Positions 8,276 through 15,260 of a stretch of DNA of 20,848 nucleotides are shown piece after piece (the stretch's first letter is position 1; each line of letters opens with the position of its first letter). Position numbers and translations under genes: made by a program. The notes beneath the pieces are model-generated. The model was not told the DNA's origin. It did not search any database and saw only the letters and a list, made by a program, of their open reading frames with translations. Source of the stretch: Bacillota bacterium (GTDB lineage: Bacteria; Bacillota; Clostridia; Lachnospirales; Lachnospiraceae); assembly GCA_023416695.1 (NCBI GenBank), contig JAEZGY010000017.1:1-20848 (forward strand), read 5' to 3'.

Positions 8276-8547
8276 CTGAATGGAGTTTGAGTTTATTACA
8301 AAGGGCTTAAATTGCCAGTAAGAAGTCATTTGTACCGAATGCAACGATTAAAACATCTCATTCCCTCATATTTTATTTCTTCTTGTCTTTCTTAGCTTGA
8401 AAGACACAAACTTCTTTCTATTATTATTAAGCGTATATATCCGAACCATTCAGCTGAAAAGTAATTAGTAATAATAATTTTCTCATAAAATGATGCAACA
8501 GATTTTTACTTATAAAATAAAAATATAATTTAGAAAGGATGATTTTT
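8276..8547. other. Intergenic stretch before the HD-domain gene
   Basis: No gene is seen. There is a small hairpin, GTCTTTC 8385-8391 with GAAAGAC 8399-8405, and a TATAAT at 8524-8529 close upstream of the HD-domain gene, which may be its -10 box; no good -35 is visible at the right distance. Confidence 0.45.
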
Positions 8548-9288
8548 ATGGATAACCAGAAAAATATTCAACGATTTGAAAGTCTCTTAGAAAAAGTTAA
8601 TCGGAATGGAGTGAAAGAATTGATTAATTACATCAGAACAGATACAGATTTTTATTATGCTCCGGCATCTACGCAGTTTCATCTTGCATGTGATGGCGGT
8701 TTGTTGCAGCATAGTCTGAATGTACATAATTGTCTAGCAGTTAAAAGACTGAGTCTCGTATGGAATAAAGTTCTTGAGGATATTGAAGATGAAAGCTTAA
8801 TTCTTGTTGCTCTTTTGCATGATTTATGTAAGGCCAATTTTTACACCAAAGGTACAAGAAATCAGAAAACATACGATGCAAACAAAGTGGCATCTGCACC
8901 AAAATGTGAGGTGAAGCATGATGGCATTGGTGATTTTATCTGGGAAAGTGTATTAAAGTATGTAATCGATGATAAAATGCCTTTAGGCCACGGAGAAAAG
9001 AGCGTCTTAATCATAAATCGATTCATTGATCTTACAACTGAAGAGATTATGGCAATTCGTTGGCATATGGGATTTTCTGAGGACAAGTCTTTGTATCCGA
9101 GTCTTGGAAAAGCAATGGAAGAATATCCACTCGTTTTAGCACTCCATGAAGCTGACCTAGAAGCATCAAAACTCATTGAAGCACCCTTTGGAAATAAAGC
9201 AGAAGCGAATAGTATTTTACCAGAGATAGTAGAACGTCCAGCTCATAATAATAACGATGACGAACCAAATCCCTTTGATGAACCATAG
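8548..9288 (+). CDS. HD-domain phosphohydrolase
   Basis: This is a 246-residue protein of the HD metal-dependent phosphohydrolase superfamily. Metal-ligand candidates: H55 in GGLLQHSLNVH, H91-D92 in LLHDLCK, H148 in GHGEKS, H173 in IRWHMG, and D203 in LHEADLEAS. This order (H...HD...H...D) is complete, so it is probably an active hydrolase of a nucleotide or phosphoester; the substrate is unknown. The tail is acidic and disordered (NNNDDEPNPFDEP). I start at the second ATG (8548), 9 bases after AAAGG; the first ATG (8539) abuts that site. Similar HD proteins are frequent on phages and plasmids of clostridia. It ends in a clear terminator. Confidence 0.88.
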   Translation: MDNQKNIQRFESLLEKVNRNGVKELINYIRTDTDFYYAPASTQFHLACDGGLLQHSLNVHNCLAVKRLSLVWNKVLEDIEDESLILVALLHDLCKANFYTKGTRNQKTYDANKVASAPKCEVKHDGIGDFIWESVLKYVIDDKMPLGHGEKSVLIINRFIDLTTEEIMAIRWHMGFSEDKSLYPSLGKAMEEYPLVLALHEADLEASKLIEAPFGNKAEANSILPEIVERPAHNNNDDEPNPFDEP

Positions 9289-9333
9289 GAGTCTGTGTGT
9301 AAATGATTTCATATATAAAAATCCTTACATATA

Positions 9334-9423
9334 CTAAGAGCCCTCATTCACGCATAATGAGAGCTCTTTTTTTGTTATTATTACGTTTTGTGTTAAATCT
9401 ACTGCTGGCTTTTCTGTTCTCAT
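9334..9423 (-). CDS. Possible 29-residue peptide
   Basis: An ATG at 9423 closely preceded by GGGGAAG opens a 29-codon frame that ends just past the antisense copy of the HD-gene terminator. The peptide is hydrophilic (starts MRTEKPAVDLTQN) and unrecognised. The spacing of the ribosome site is short and the frame could be chance. Confidence 0.2.
   Translation of the reverse strand: MRTEKPAVDLTQNVIITKKELSLCVNEGS
9337..9373 (+). terminator. Rho-independent terminator of the HD-domain gene
   Basis: AGAGC (9337-9341) and CTCATT pair with AATGAG and GCTCT (9363-9367), with one C/A mismatch in the stem, a loop of about 7 bases, and a run of T to 9373. Confidence 0.9.
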
Positions 9424-9477
9424 TTCTTCCCCATTGTCAAATTCCAATTCGAATTAATAATCATTGATTACCAAGAT

Positions 9478-9615
9478 TTATCTCTCATTATCATTAGTAT
9501 GCGACCTACTTTGTTTAACGTAAATATTTATTTTTGAAATTGTGCACGGATTCTCGAGCAAAAAATCAAGAAACACTTCATGCATAGGTAAATAGAACTC
9601 AAATCTTAAATCCAT
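9478..9615 (-). CDS. Possible 45-residue protein overlapping the upstream gene
   Basis: The ATG at 9615 lies inside the last codons of the 80-residue gene upstream and overlaps it by 17 bases in another frame, an arrangement typical of translational coupling. The peptide begins MDLRFEFYLPMHEVFLDFL and has an amphipathic N-terminal half and a polar tail. It matches nothing I know. The ribosome site (AAAGAGATGA) is weak. Alternatively it marks the original C-terminus of the upstream gene reached by a frameshift. Confidence 0.35.
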   Translation of the reverse strand: MDLRFEFYLPMHEVFLDFLLENPCTISKINIYVKQSRSHTNDNER

Positions 9616-9841
9616 CTTTTATCATCTCTTTAATCAGAAAATTATTCATTTCCATCACCTTTTCCTTTTCAGGCTTATCTGATTGTCTAATTTTTTCAAG
9701 ACCTGCTAATTGTTCTGATGTCAGCTTAAAACACGCTTCGAAATATCGTGAATTACATAAGTAGCCGTTATATTCGCTTAGTATTTCTGTTAAGTGTTCA
9801 AATGTTGTCGGAAGAAGTATATCATATTCGTATTTCCTCAT
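9599..9841 (-). CDS. Small unrecognised protein, 80 residues
   Basis: GGGGAG lies 7 bases before the ATG, so this is a real small gene. The protein is mostly helical in appearance, with alternating charged residues, and contains SEQLAGLEKIRQSDKPEKEK in its middle. It has no signal peptide, membrane helix or recognisable motif. It belongs to a run of short minus-strand genes between the recombinase and the HD-domain gene. Such runs on mobile elements often encode host-takeover or maintenance factors, but nothing here specifies a role. Confidence 0.7.
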   Translation of the reverse strand: MRKYEYDILLPTTFEHLTEILSEYNGYLCNSRYFEACFKLTSEQLAGLEKIRQSDKPEKEKVMEMNNFLIKEMIKDGFKI

Positions 9842-9910
9842 TCTTTTCTCCCCATTTTTAATCTATTTTGGCCAATAGCGATCAAACCTTCGTCCCGTAT
9901 TTTTGTGTTA

Positions 9911-10153
9911 CTATTTCAGTTCCGTTTCAGTATGAATCAGACGAACTGTAATCTTATTCGGTGATCCATTTCTATGGCAAACTAACGTTGGTACGTCATC
10001 AAGCTCCATGATCCTAGCCCACGGATCTGTTTTTTGGGCTTGTTTCCTTAGATGTTTCAACATAGACGAACAGGAAAGAAAGCTGTTTACCTCTTTGCTG
10101 CTTTTAATCCCATCACGTTCTAAACTTATAATCATTTTAGATCTTTTAAGCAT
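9911..10153 (-). CDS. Small unrecognised basic protein, 80 residues
   Basis: GGAAGGAG lies 6-7 bases before the ATG, a strong site. The protein starts with a basic segment (MLKRSKMIISLERDGIKSSK) and has a C-terminal half that looks like a small beta fold (PTLVCHRNGSPNKITVRLIH). The single cysteine pair near residue 28 (SCSS) and C59 is not a zinc pattern. No family is recognised. It lies between two other short genes on the same strand, with gaps of about 60-70 bases, so they are probably co-transcribed. Confidence 0.7.
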   Translation of the reverse strand: MLKRSKMIISLERDGIKSSKEVNSFLSCSSMLKHLRKQAQKTDPWARIMELDDVPTLVCHRNGSPNKITVRLIHTETELK

Positions 10154-10209
10154 ATTGCTACTCCTTCCTATTTGCTTTTATTAATTCTTTTAGTCCTGAG
10201 CATTGTATG

Positions 10210-10635
10210 TTATTCTTTTTTATCAGATTCGGTTTCAGACCATTCAATTGGGATTATATCGACAAGCTCATCATTAGTCGGTGGAACATCATTAAACGGA
10301 AGACCATCTAAATCAATCCTATCATGTTTGGATTGATCTACGAGATCGTCAATAATTTCCTGCAAACCACTAACGATGCTATTATACATTTTTTTCGACC
10401 TTTTATTATCAATTGTCCAAATAACCTGAATACCATTAAGAGCTGCTCCACAATGATCACCAAGGCACCAATCATTACTAATAAACTTTATAACACTAGT
10501 AGATACAATACTATCACCTGGTGCATAATAATTCAATGTATCACTATCTTTAACAGTATATATCGTCTTACCCTTATAAATAAGGTCAAATCCCTTACCA
10601 TTGTATTGCATTATTGCAATGATTTCATTATTCAT
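10210..10635 (-). CDS. Unrecognised acidic protein, about 141 residues
   Basis: The frame can open at several codons upstream (TTG 10650, GTG, ATG 10641), but GGGGGTGA best fits the ATG at 10635, so I start there. The N-terminal half looks like a small beta-rich domain (IIAIMQYNGKGFDLIYKGKT), and the C-terminal third is acidic with many Asp and Glu. No membrane segment or motif is seen. It ends with a lysine/glutamate tail (SETESDKKE). It is the first of the three short genes read leftward after the recombinase gene. An overlapping plus-strand frame is a shadow. Confidence 0.7.
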   Translation of the reverse strand: MNNEIIAIMQYNGKGFDLIYKGKTIYTVKDSDTLNYYAPGDSIVSTSVIKFISNDWCLGDHCGAALNGIQVIWTIDNKRSKKMYNSIVSGLQEIIDDLVDQSKHDRIDLDGLPFNDVPPTNDELVDIIPIEWSETESDKKE

Positions 10636-10716
10636 CCACATCACCCCCAAAATCTATTTAGTAATTTTTTTCATCCATTTGTCATGAGTGAGCATATTAC
10701 AACGAGTCTTAACATT

Positions 10717-11292
10717 TCAACTACTTACCGCTTCTCCTCTCCTTTCCTTTAAAAGCTTATTAAGTGTTGGTCTACTAATATTCAGCTTTTTCGCAAAAGC
10801 AGCCTTTGTCAGTTCCCGTTGCATATATTGATTGTAACTCTGCTCCCATGTTTTGTTGTCGATTTTCTTTACCTGCCCGCCTTTAAACTTGCCTTCTCGT
10901 TGCGCAATAGCAATACCTTCACGCTGACGTTCGAGCATATTCTGTCTCTCAAATTCAGCAATAGCACCGATCATTGTTAACATAAGCTTTCCGGTCGGAG
11001 TGCTACTGTCAATATTTTCTTTGTTACTTACGATATGTACATCCTTTAACATCAATTTATCCACAATTGATAACAAGTCTTTGGTGCTTCTGGCAAGACG
11101 CGAGAAATCATGTATGAATATCATATCTCCTTCTCTGACATAATCCAACATCGCTTGTAGCTGTGGCCGGTTTGTATCCTTGCCACTGACCTTTTCAATA
11201 AACCATTTTTCGATACTCTGCTTTTTAAGTGCTTCCACCTGACGAGCTTCATTCTGTTCTACTGTCGATACTCTGACGTATGCCACATTCAT
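10717..11292 (-). CDS. Serine recombinase, resolvase/invertase type
   Basis: This is a 191-residue small serine recombinase that cuts and rejoins DNA at short inverted-repeat sites through a 5'-phosphoserine link. The catalytic serine is S9 in YVRVSTVEQN, with R7 beside it. The arginine motif is DFSRLARST (62-70). The long dimer helix runs through about 100-135 (TGKLMLTMIGAIAEFERQNM), and the C-terminal helix-turn-helix is at about 161-180 (LTKAAFAKKLNISRPTLNKL). The length fits Tn3-type resolvases and Hin/Gin invertases. The ATG has AAAAGGAG 8 bases upstream. Its promoter at 11318-11345 overlaps a nested inverted repeat, which fits autoregulation at a crossover site. Whether it resolves dimers of a plasmid or inverts a segment cannot be told. 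Confidence 0.92.
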   Translation of the reverse strand: MNVAYVRVSTVEQNEARQVEALKKQSIEKWFIEKVSGKDTNRPQLQAMLDYVREGDMIFIHDFSRLARSTKDLLSIVDKLMLKDVHIVSNKENIDSSTPTGKLMLTMIGAIAEFERQNMLERQREGIAIAQREGKFKGGQVKKIDNKTWEQSYNQYMQRELTKAAFAKKLNISRPTLNKLLKERRGEAVSS

Positions 11293-11317
11293 AAAAATTG
11301 CTCCTTTTGTAAAATTG

Positions 11318-11358
11318 ATCTTAAACTACGTTTACATCTTGTAAAATGATTGTAGTTT
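11318..11358 (-). promoter_or_regulatory. Recombinase promoter overlapping a nested inverted repeat
   Basis: On the minus strand TTTACA (11345-11340), 16 bases, TAAGAT (11323-11318) make a good promoter for the recombinase gene. Around it AAACTAC (11323-11329) pairs with GTAGTTT (11352-11358), and inside that TTTAC (11331-11335) pairs with GTAAA (11341-11345). In addition TTGTAAAAT occurs at 11307-11315 and 11339-11347. Such dyads are expected for recombinase binding sites, so this may be operator and crossover site together. Confidence 0.5.
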
Positions 11359-11378
11359 TGAGTTTGTATTTACATACT

Positions 11379-11567
11379 TCATGGTACTGCCATCTGTAAA
11401 TTCCATGCATGCCCTGCTTTTACAAGAATAGGATTTAAAACAAATGTATCATTACAGTACATCATTTGTTCGTTTAGTGCCAAGTTATTATTGAGTGAAT
11501 AACAGCTTTCTGAGCTTCGCTATTTTCTATGTTCTCTGAGTACGATGAATAACTGCAAGTTTTTCAT
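11379..11567 (-). pseudogene. Possible gene relic with an in-frame stop
   Basis: A 63-codon frame from the ATG at 11567 is broken only by a TAG at 11522-11520; the 46 codons after it read like protein (for example LNEQMMYCNDTFVLNPILVK). No ribosome site precedes the ATG. In another frame of the same stretch a short LGHSSNE motif, as in tyrosine recombinases, is visible just after a TAA. At most one of these frames can be genuine. Confidence 0.25.
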
Positions 11568-11608
11568 TGGATGAATGTCCCAATTATCTTTGCATAGACA
11601 CAAATAAT

Positions 11609-11666
11609 GTAACACTTTCTCATTTATGACGCAAATTTATGGCACTTTCTCATTCCTTGATTTATG
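11609..11666. repeat. IS-like direct repeats (solo element end or recombination site)
   Basis: CACTTTCTCATT occurs at 11613-11624 and again at 11643-11654, exactly 30 bases apart, and TTTATGRC-like units follow each other at about 11624, 11637 and 11661. The first copy is preceded by TGTAA. Tandem short units behind a TGT end are the style of IS21-family termini, and no transposase is nearby, so this could be a leftover end. A recombinase accessory site is the alternative. Confidence 0.4.
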
Positions 11667-11682
11667 GCATCATTATTTTTAC

Positions 11683-11710
11683 CAATACTTCAAAGTATTG
11701 AGTGTTTTTT
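11683..11710 (+). terminator. Small palindrome with T-run
   Basis: CAATACTT (11683-11690) and AAGTATTG (11693-11700) are reverse complements, followed by a T-run at 11705-11710. It could terminate transcription, but no plus-strand gene is seen upstream and the stem is short and AT-rich. Confidence 0.3.
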
Positions 11711-11863
11711 ATTCATATATATCATGCCTTTATTTTGTAAACTTCTTGCCTTGTGAGAAAACTTTTTTATATACATTATTTTAATGACAATCTGAATCGT
11801 TTATCATTCAGCATAATATTTTTATAAATCTAACGCCCACTAAAAGGGCAGAAAGGACAGATT

Positions 11864-12316
11864 ATGAAAGTATTATTCAATTTATCTGAAATCATTCTAA
11901 CAAAAAAGAACGTAAAACAGAGAGAAGCGCAGCAACAAAAGGCTGAAGCGCAGTTTCAGGAACAGTATGATAAGTTGCAAAAGATTATGGACAATTATCA
12001 GAAGCATGCAAAGGTAAGAACTCTTAATGCCGATGAGGTGATCAGTCTAATAGAATTAATTGAACGCAGGAATTCTGAACTTCCGAAATATTTAGTTTAC
12101 GGATCTACATACTGCATCCAGCCACATGCAGAGACTTTCTGCAGTACCTATAATGGGATACCGGAGTCTACAGCCATTACGATTGAAATCACAAAAAAGG
12201 GAATGCTTTTAACCAATGTTTGTCGTCGCAACTGTAATCATGCTCGCAGCTACATTGCAACCTATAAAGATCCTTTGGCCGTTAAAGAGCGACTTTATAC
12301 AAATTTCGTTTCTTGA
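11864..12316 (+). CDS. Unrecognised 150-residue protein with N-terminal coiled coil
   Basis: GAAAGGAC lies before the ATG, preceded by a short GCCC/GGGC hairpin. Residues about 15-50 are rich in Gln, Lys and Glu with heptad-like spacing (KQREAQQQKAEAQFQEQYDK), suggesting a coiled coil. The C-terminal part has CRRNCNH (about 121-127) and scattered cysteines (C83, C92), which could bind a metal but form no standard pattern. There is no signal peptide. It lies opposite the recombinase with a long relic-rich gap between them and 64 bases before the next small gene, probably in one transcript. Confidence 0.65.
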   Translation: MKVLFNLSEIILTKKNVKQREAQQQKAEAQFQEQYDKLQKIMDNYQKHAKVRTLNADEVISLIELIERRNSELPKYLVYGSTYCIQPHAETFCSTYNGIPESTAITIEITKKGMLLTNVCRRNCNHARSYIATYKDPLAVKERLYTNFVS

Positions 12317-12380
12317 TAGCTCCTATATGTGATTAGTATAAGAAATAGAAAGTGCTCTAAGAGCGGAAAGTGAGAATTTA

Positions 12381-12593
12381 ATGAAAAGAGTAACAGAAGT
12401 AACAACAGAAAGTTTTACTTACAATGATGAATATCGCGTAGATATCATCGATAACAAAAAAGAAGAGTTATTTGAAGCATGGCTTTACAAGCACAAGGAA
12501 GGCATCAAATCTTACATGTTTGGAGCACCTTACAAATTTTGTCGGAACAAAGATCTATTTATAGATCTTGTCAAAATAAACCTGGAAAACTAA
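12381..12593 (+). CDS. Small unrecognised protein, possibly a truncated gene
   Basis: This is a 70-residue protein with AAGTGAGA before the ATG. It contains a run EELFEAWLYKHKEGIKSYMF and looks like a small mixed alpha/beta domain. The reading frame continues past the TAA (12591-12593) for 31 more codons without a stop, with acidic, protein-like composition (GHEEDLEILEAGHYERIMDK), and a third protein-like stretch follows in the next frame. The TAA may therefore be a nonsense mutation in a gene that was once longer. As it stands it could still give a stable short protein. Confidence 0.5.
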   Translation: MKRVTEVTTESFTYNDEYRVDIIDNKKEELFEAWLYKHKEGIKSYMFGAPYKFCRNKDLFIDLVKINLEN

Positions 12594-12759
12594 AATTATA
12601 TAGCAGGACATGAAGAGGACTTAGAAATTCTGGAGGCAGGTCATTACGAACGTATAATGGATAAATACTTTCAAGGAAGATGTGTATGAGTATAATCATA
12701 TCTTTTATCTGTTCAGTGAAATGCAAAATACAGATTTAATAATCATCAAGAACTTATAG
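12594..12759 (+). pseudogene. Decayed 3' part of the preceding small gene
   Basis: In frame with the 70-residue gene, codons run from 12594 to a TGA at 12687-12689. The sense-like text then continues in the +1 frame (KEDVYEYNHIFYLFSEMQN) to a TAG at 12757-12759. One nonsense change and one frameshift would rebuild a protein of about 125 residues. The claim rests on reading-frame appearance only. Confidence 0.35.
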
Positions 12760-13043
12760 AGACGCCACCTGCCATGAACACAAAAGGCCTAGATTTCAGA
12801 TTGAATAAAAAGGATTCCGATAGTGGTTACAATAAGCCGCTACCGGAATCCTTTTAAAAAGATAGCATAAATAGTCTTGTGTCCAATGATGAAGTTAAAC
12901 AATATAATTCCATCATTTTAGGCAAGTGATAAATAAGTATTGCTGTTTGAGGGTGCAAATTATTCTGTGTCCGGAGCTGAAATGCGTTAAAAAGGATTAA
13001 ATATGTATTTCTAATATTGACACCCCACAGAAATTGGAAACAA
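12760..13043. other. Intergenic stretch with terminator and frame debris
   Basis: Apart from the hairpin at 12808-12855, short protein-like frames appear (for example FEGANYSVSGAEMR ending at about 12990) with no starts or ribosome sites. They may be remnants of lost genes. Nothing else is recognised. Confidence 0.4.
12808..12855. terminator. Strong bidirectional terminator between convergent genes
   Basis: AAAAGGATTCCG (12808-12819) pairs with CGGAATCCTTTT (12844-12855), and the stem extends inward through TAG/CTA and GG/CC around single mismatches. It sits between the plus-strand small genes and the converging kinase operon and can serve both. Confidence 0.85.
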
Positions 13044-15233
13044 CTATTTTTGATACACTGGGTAACCTTCCCAACTAGGCACTAAATTACCATCCGTATA
13101 CAGTTCAAGTATATTAATTTTGCAATCGGAATTTAGACCATTTCGGGATAACTTAAGTCCTTCGCACGAAGTTTCCAGATATTTTATTTCATTGTTTATT
13201 TTCACTTTATAAATCTGCCAAAGAATAGGTTGATTCTTTTTGTCTACTTCAACAACCATTTTATATATAGATAAAAAATCCATAGGCTTTTTATGCTCCA
13301 CAATAGCTTTTTCCTTAATCCAGCCCTGTAATGTGTTAATCATTTCTGGGGTTAAATCATCAAGAGAATTCACTTCCCCAAAATCTACATGTTCCAAAGT
13401 AGCACTCGAAGTAAAGTAAAAGCTTTCAACCTTACTATGATCTTCAGATAAACGAAAGGAAAATGTATATGTTCCATAAAGATCATAATCTGTATGTGTA
13501 GTGTTACCAATTAAGCAAGGATTCATTTCATAGGTAATTCGGTTAGTATCTACCTCTATTGTGCTATTATTTTTCAAAGGACCAAATTGAAGATTAAGCA
13601 CATCTTCGTAGCTCATTGCCGTGATATCTTCATACGAACGACCATCTATAACTCTGCATACTTGTTCTTGATTTGAATTGATGCTCATTACTATACAATC
13701 CGATAAAGATAATAAACTATCTGAAATATTTATAACCTCGATCTCGATACATTCTATCAAATGACTTTTTATTTTGAGTGTTACTCGCCCGTGACTTGCT
13801 ACTAATTGTTCTGGATCATATTTATACTTCCAGTTTGTATCAGAAGCCTCTAATCTTGTTATAAAATCAGAAACCTTTACACCGGGTATATAAACTGTAT
13901 CGGTAATTTGTATTGCAAGGTCTTCTGTCGTTACATTATTCCACTCTTCAGACTTGGCATATGTTACCCCATTACTGAATTCTACATCCCATGAATGAAA
14001 AAAGTTATAAACCCCAAAGCCTATTAATGAAAGTATCAATACAAATATGATTGACCCCCAACTGAATCGTTTGTGTTTTCTTGAAGAAACAGCAGATGTT
14101 CTCGGAGTCGATGTCTTTGCGACATATGCAGGTTTCGGAGTTAATGGAACATTAACAGGATTACTAAAACTCATTTGACTCTGTCGGCTTTTTGAAGGTA
14201 TTGCTGCAGCCTGCAGGCTCTGTTGATATTTGGAATCTGCATCACAATATGGACAGGTAGAATTACTTCTGTAATAAAAGTGGGTAGAATTTTTTGAACA
14301 TTGAACAAGCTCCTCTTTATACTCTACCAAAGCCTGTTTCCACTCATCAGCAGTCGCTCTTTGTGCCGGGTCTTTTGCTCCACTCAAAAAAGTCTTTTTA
14401 AATAAGTATTGAATATCCGGCGACATGCTATTTAAATCAGGTGTCGCTACACTCTGTGGCTTATTTCCCGGTTTAAAACAGTAGTTGTCTCGTTCAACTG
14501 CTAAGTTTCCAACACCCGGAGACGACTGTGAAACGCTGTCTCCTTCTTTGATTCCGTTAAACGGAGTATATCCGTTCATTAATAATTTAAAAATATGAAT
14601 TGCTAATGCAAATCTGTCGGTCTCTTGTGTAAATGTTGGTAATGATGCATTTGAAAAATCGGTACCCTTACAATGCTGTATCAATTCGGGGGCTACATAT
14701 CCGTCCAAGCAAACACCACAACGATATACTTTCCCGGAAGTCCTATCTGTGATATGGTAGGAATCCGTATCTAAAAAAGCTACATGCCCGGTTGTTAGAT
14801 TAATACCTATATTTAACGGATTGAAATCACCAAATACATATCCCGCTTTATGAATAGCTGAAATAACAATACATATGTTAATAGCTACTATAACTTTTTG
14901 CTGATATGTAATAGGAATTTTAGGTGGATAAGCATAGATTGCTTTTAAATCAGTATCAATCGAAAGCTTTGGCATAATAAAACCGACAAAATTACCTGAA
15001 TTATCCACCAGAATGTCCTTAGGCCACGCTATCTGTTCCATTATATCATTATCCGGAGGATTCTTAGTCATGAATAATATTTTATCTACTAGATCCCTCG
15101 AAATCCTATCCTGATGATATATTTTTGCAACTAAATTTTCGTTTCCCAGGATTCTATAAATTGCCCCTTCGCCTCCCTCTTTCATTGGCTGCGAAGAAAG
15201 CTGATAGGTTCCAAAACTTCCACTATACTCCAT
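13044..15233 (-). CDS. Membrane-anchored Ser/Thr protein kinase of a TerY-P (YegI-like) triad
   Basis: This is a 729-residue kinase. The N-terminal kinase domain (about 10-305) has a glycine loop EGGEGAIYRI (19-28), the ATP lysine K37 in VAKIY, a divergent catalytic loop FGDFNPLN (D136, N141), a metal loop FLDTDSY in place of DFG (D155 or D157), and an APE-like APEL (181-184). It is followed by a zinc ribbon (C312, H318, C327, C330), a Ser/Thr/Pro-rich linker, a basic RKHKR stretch, one transmembrane helix at about 391-412 and a C-terminal domain of about 315 residues with six cysteines, which should lie outside the cell. A kinase with a zinc ribbon, beside PP2C and vWA genes, matches the TerY-P triad and E. 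coli YegI. The outer domain is unrecognised and could be a sensor. It starts 27 bases after the phosphatase stop. Confidence 0.85.
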   Translation of the reverse strand: MEYSGSFGTYQLSSQPMKEGGEGAIYRILGNENLVAKIYHQDRISRDLVDKILFMTKNPPDNDIMEQIAWPKDILVDNSGNFVGFIMPKLSIDTDLKAIYAYPPKIPITYQQKVIVAINICIVISAIHKAGYVFGDFNPLNIGINLTTGHVAFLDTDSYHITDRTSGKVYRCGVCLDGYVAPELIQHCKGTDFSNASLPTFTQETDRFALAIHIFKLLMNGYTPFNGIKEGDSVSQSSPGVGNLAVERDNYCFKPGNKPQSVATPDLNSMSPDIQYLFKKTFLSGAKDPAQRATADEWKQALVEYKEELVQCSKNSTHFYYRSNSTCPYCDADSKYQQSLQAAAIPSKSRQSQMSFSNPVNVPLTPKPAYVAKTSTPRTSAVSSRKHKRFSWGSIIFVLILSLIGFGVYNFFHSWDVEFSNGVTYAKSEEWNNVTTEDLAIQITDTVYIPGVKVSDFITRLEASDTNWKYKYDPEQLVASHGRVTLKIKSHLIECIEIEVINISDSLLSLSDCIVMSINSNQEQVCRVIDGRSYEDITAMSYEDVLNLQFGPLKNNSTIEVDTNRITYEMNPCLIGNTTHTDYDLYGTYTFSFRLSEDHSKVESFYFTSSATLEHVDFGEVNSLDDLTPEMINTLQGWIKEKAIVEHKKPMDFLSIYKMVVEVDKKNQPILWQIYKVKINNEIKYLETSCEGLKLSRNGLNSDCKINILELYTDGNLVPSWEGYPVYQK

Positions 15234-15260
15234 GCCGCATCTTATTCTCCAATTCTCTTT

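Noticed and set aside
10324..10752. Plus-strand frame of 142 codons
   Set aside because: It lies opposite the well-supported 141-residue gene and the end of the recombinase gene, has no ribosome site, and its product looks like antisense translation.
14640..14725. RCGVC motif at kinase residues 171-175 as a metal or redox site
   Set aside because: It lies in the activation-loop region and has no matching second cysteine pair; there is no family support that I know of.
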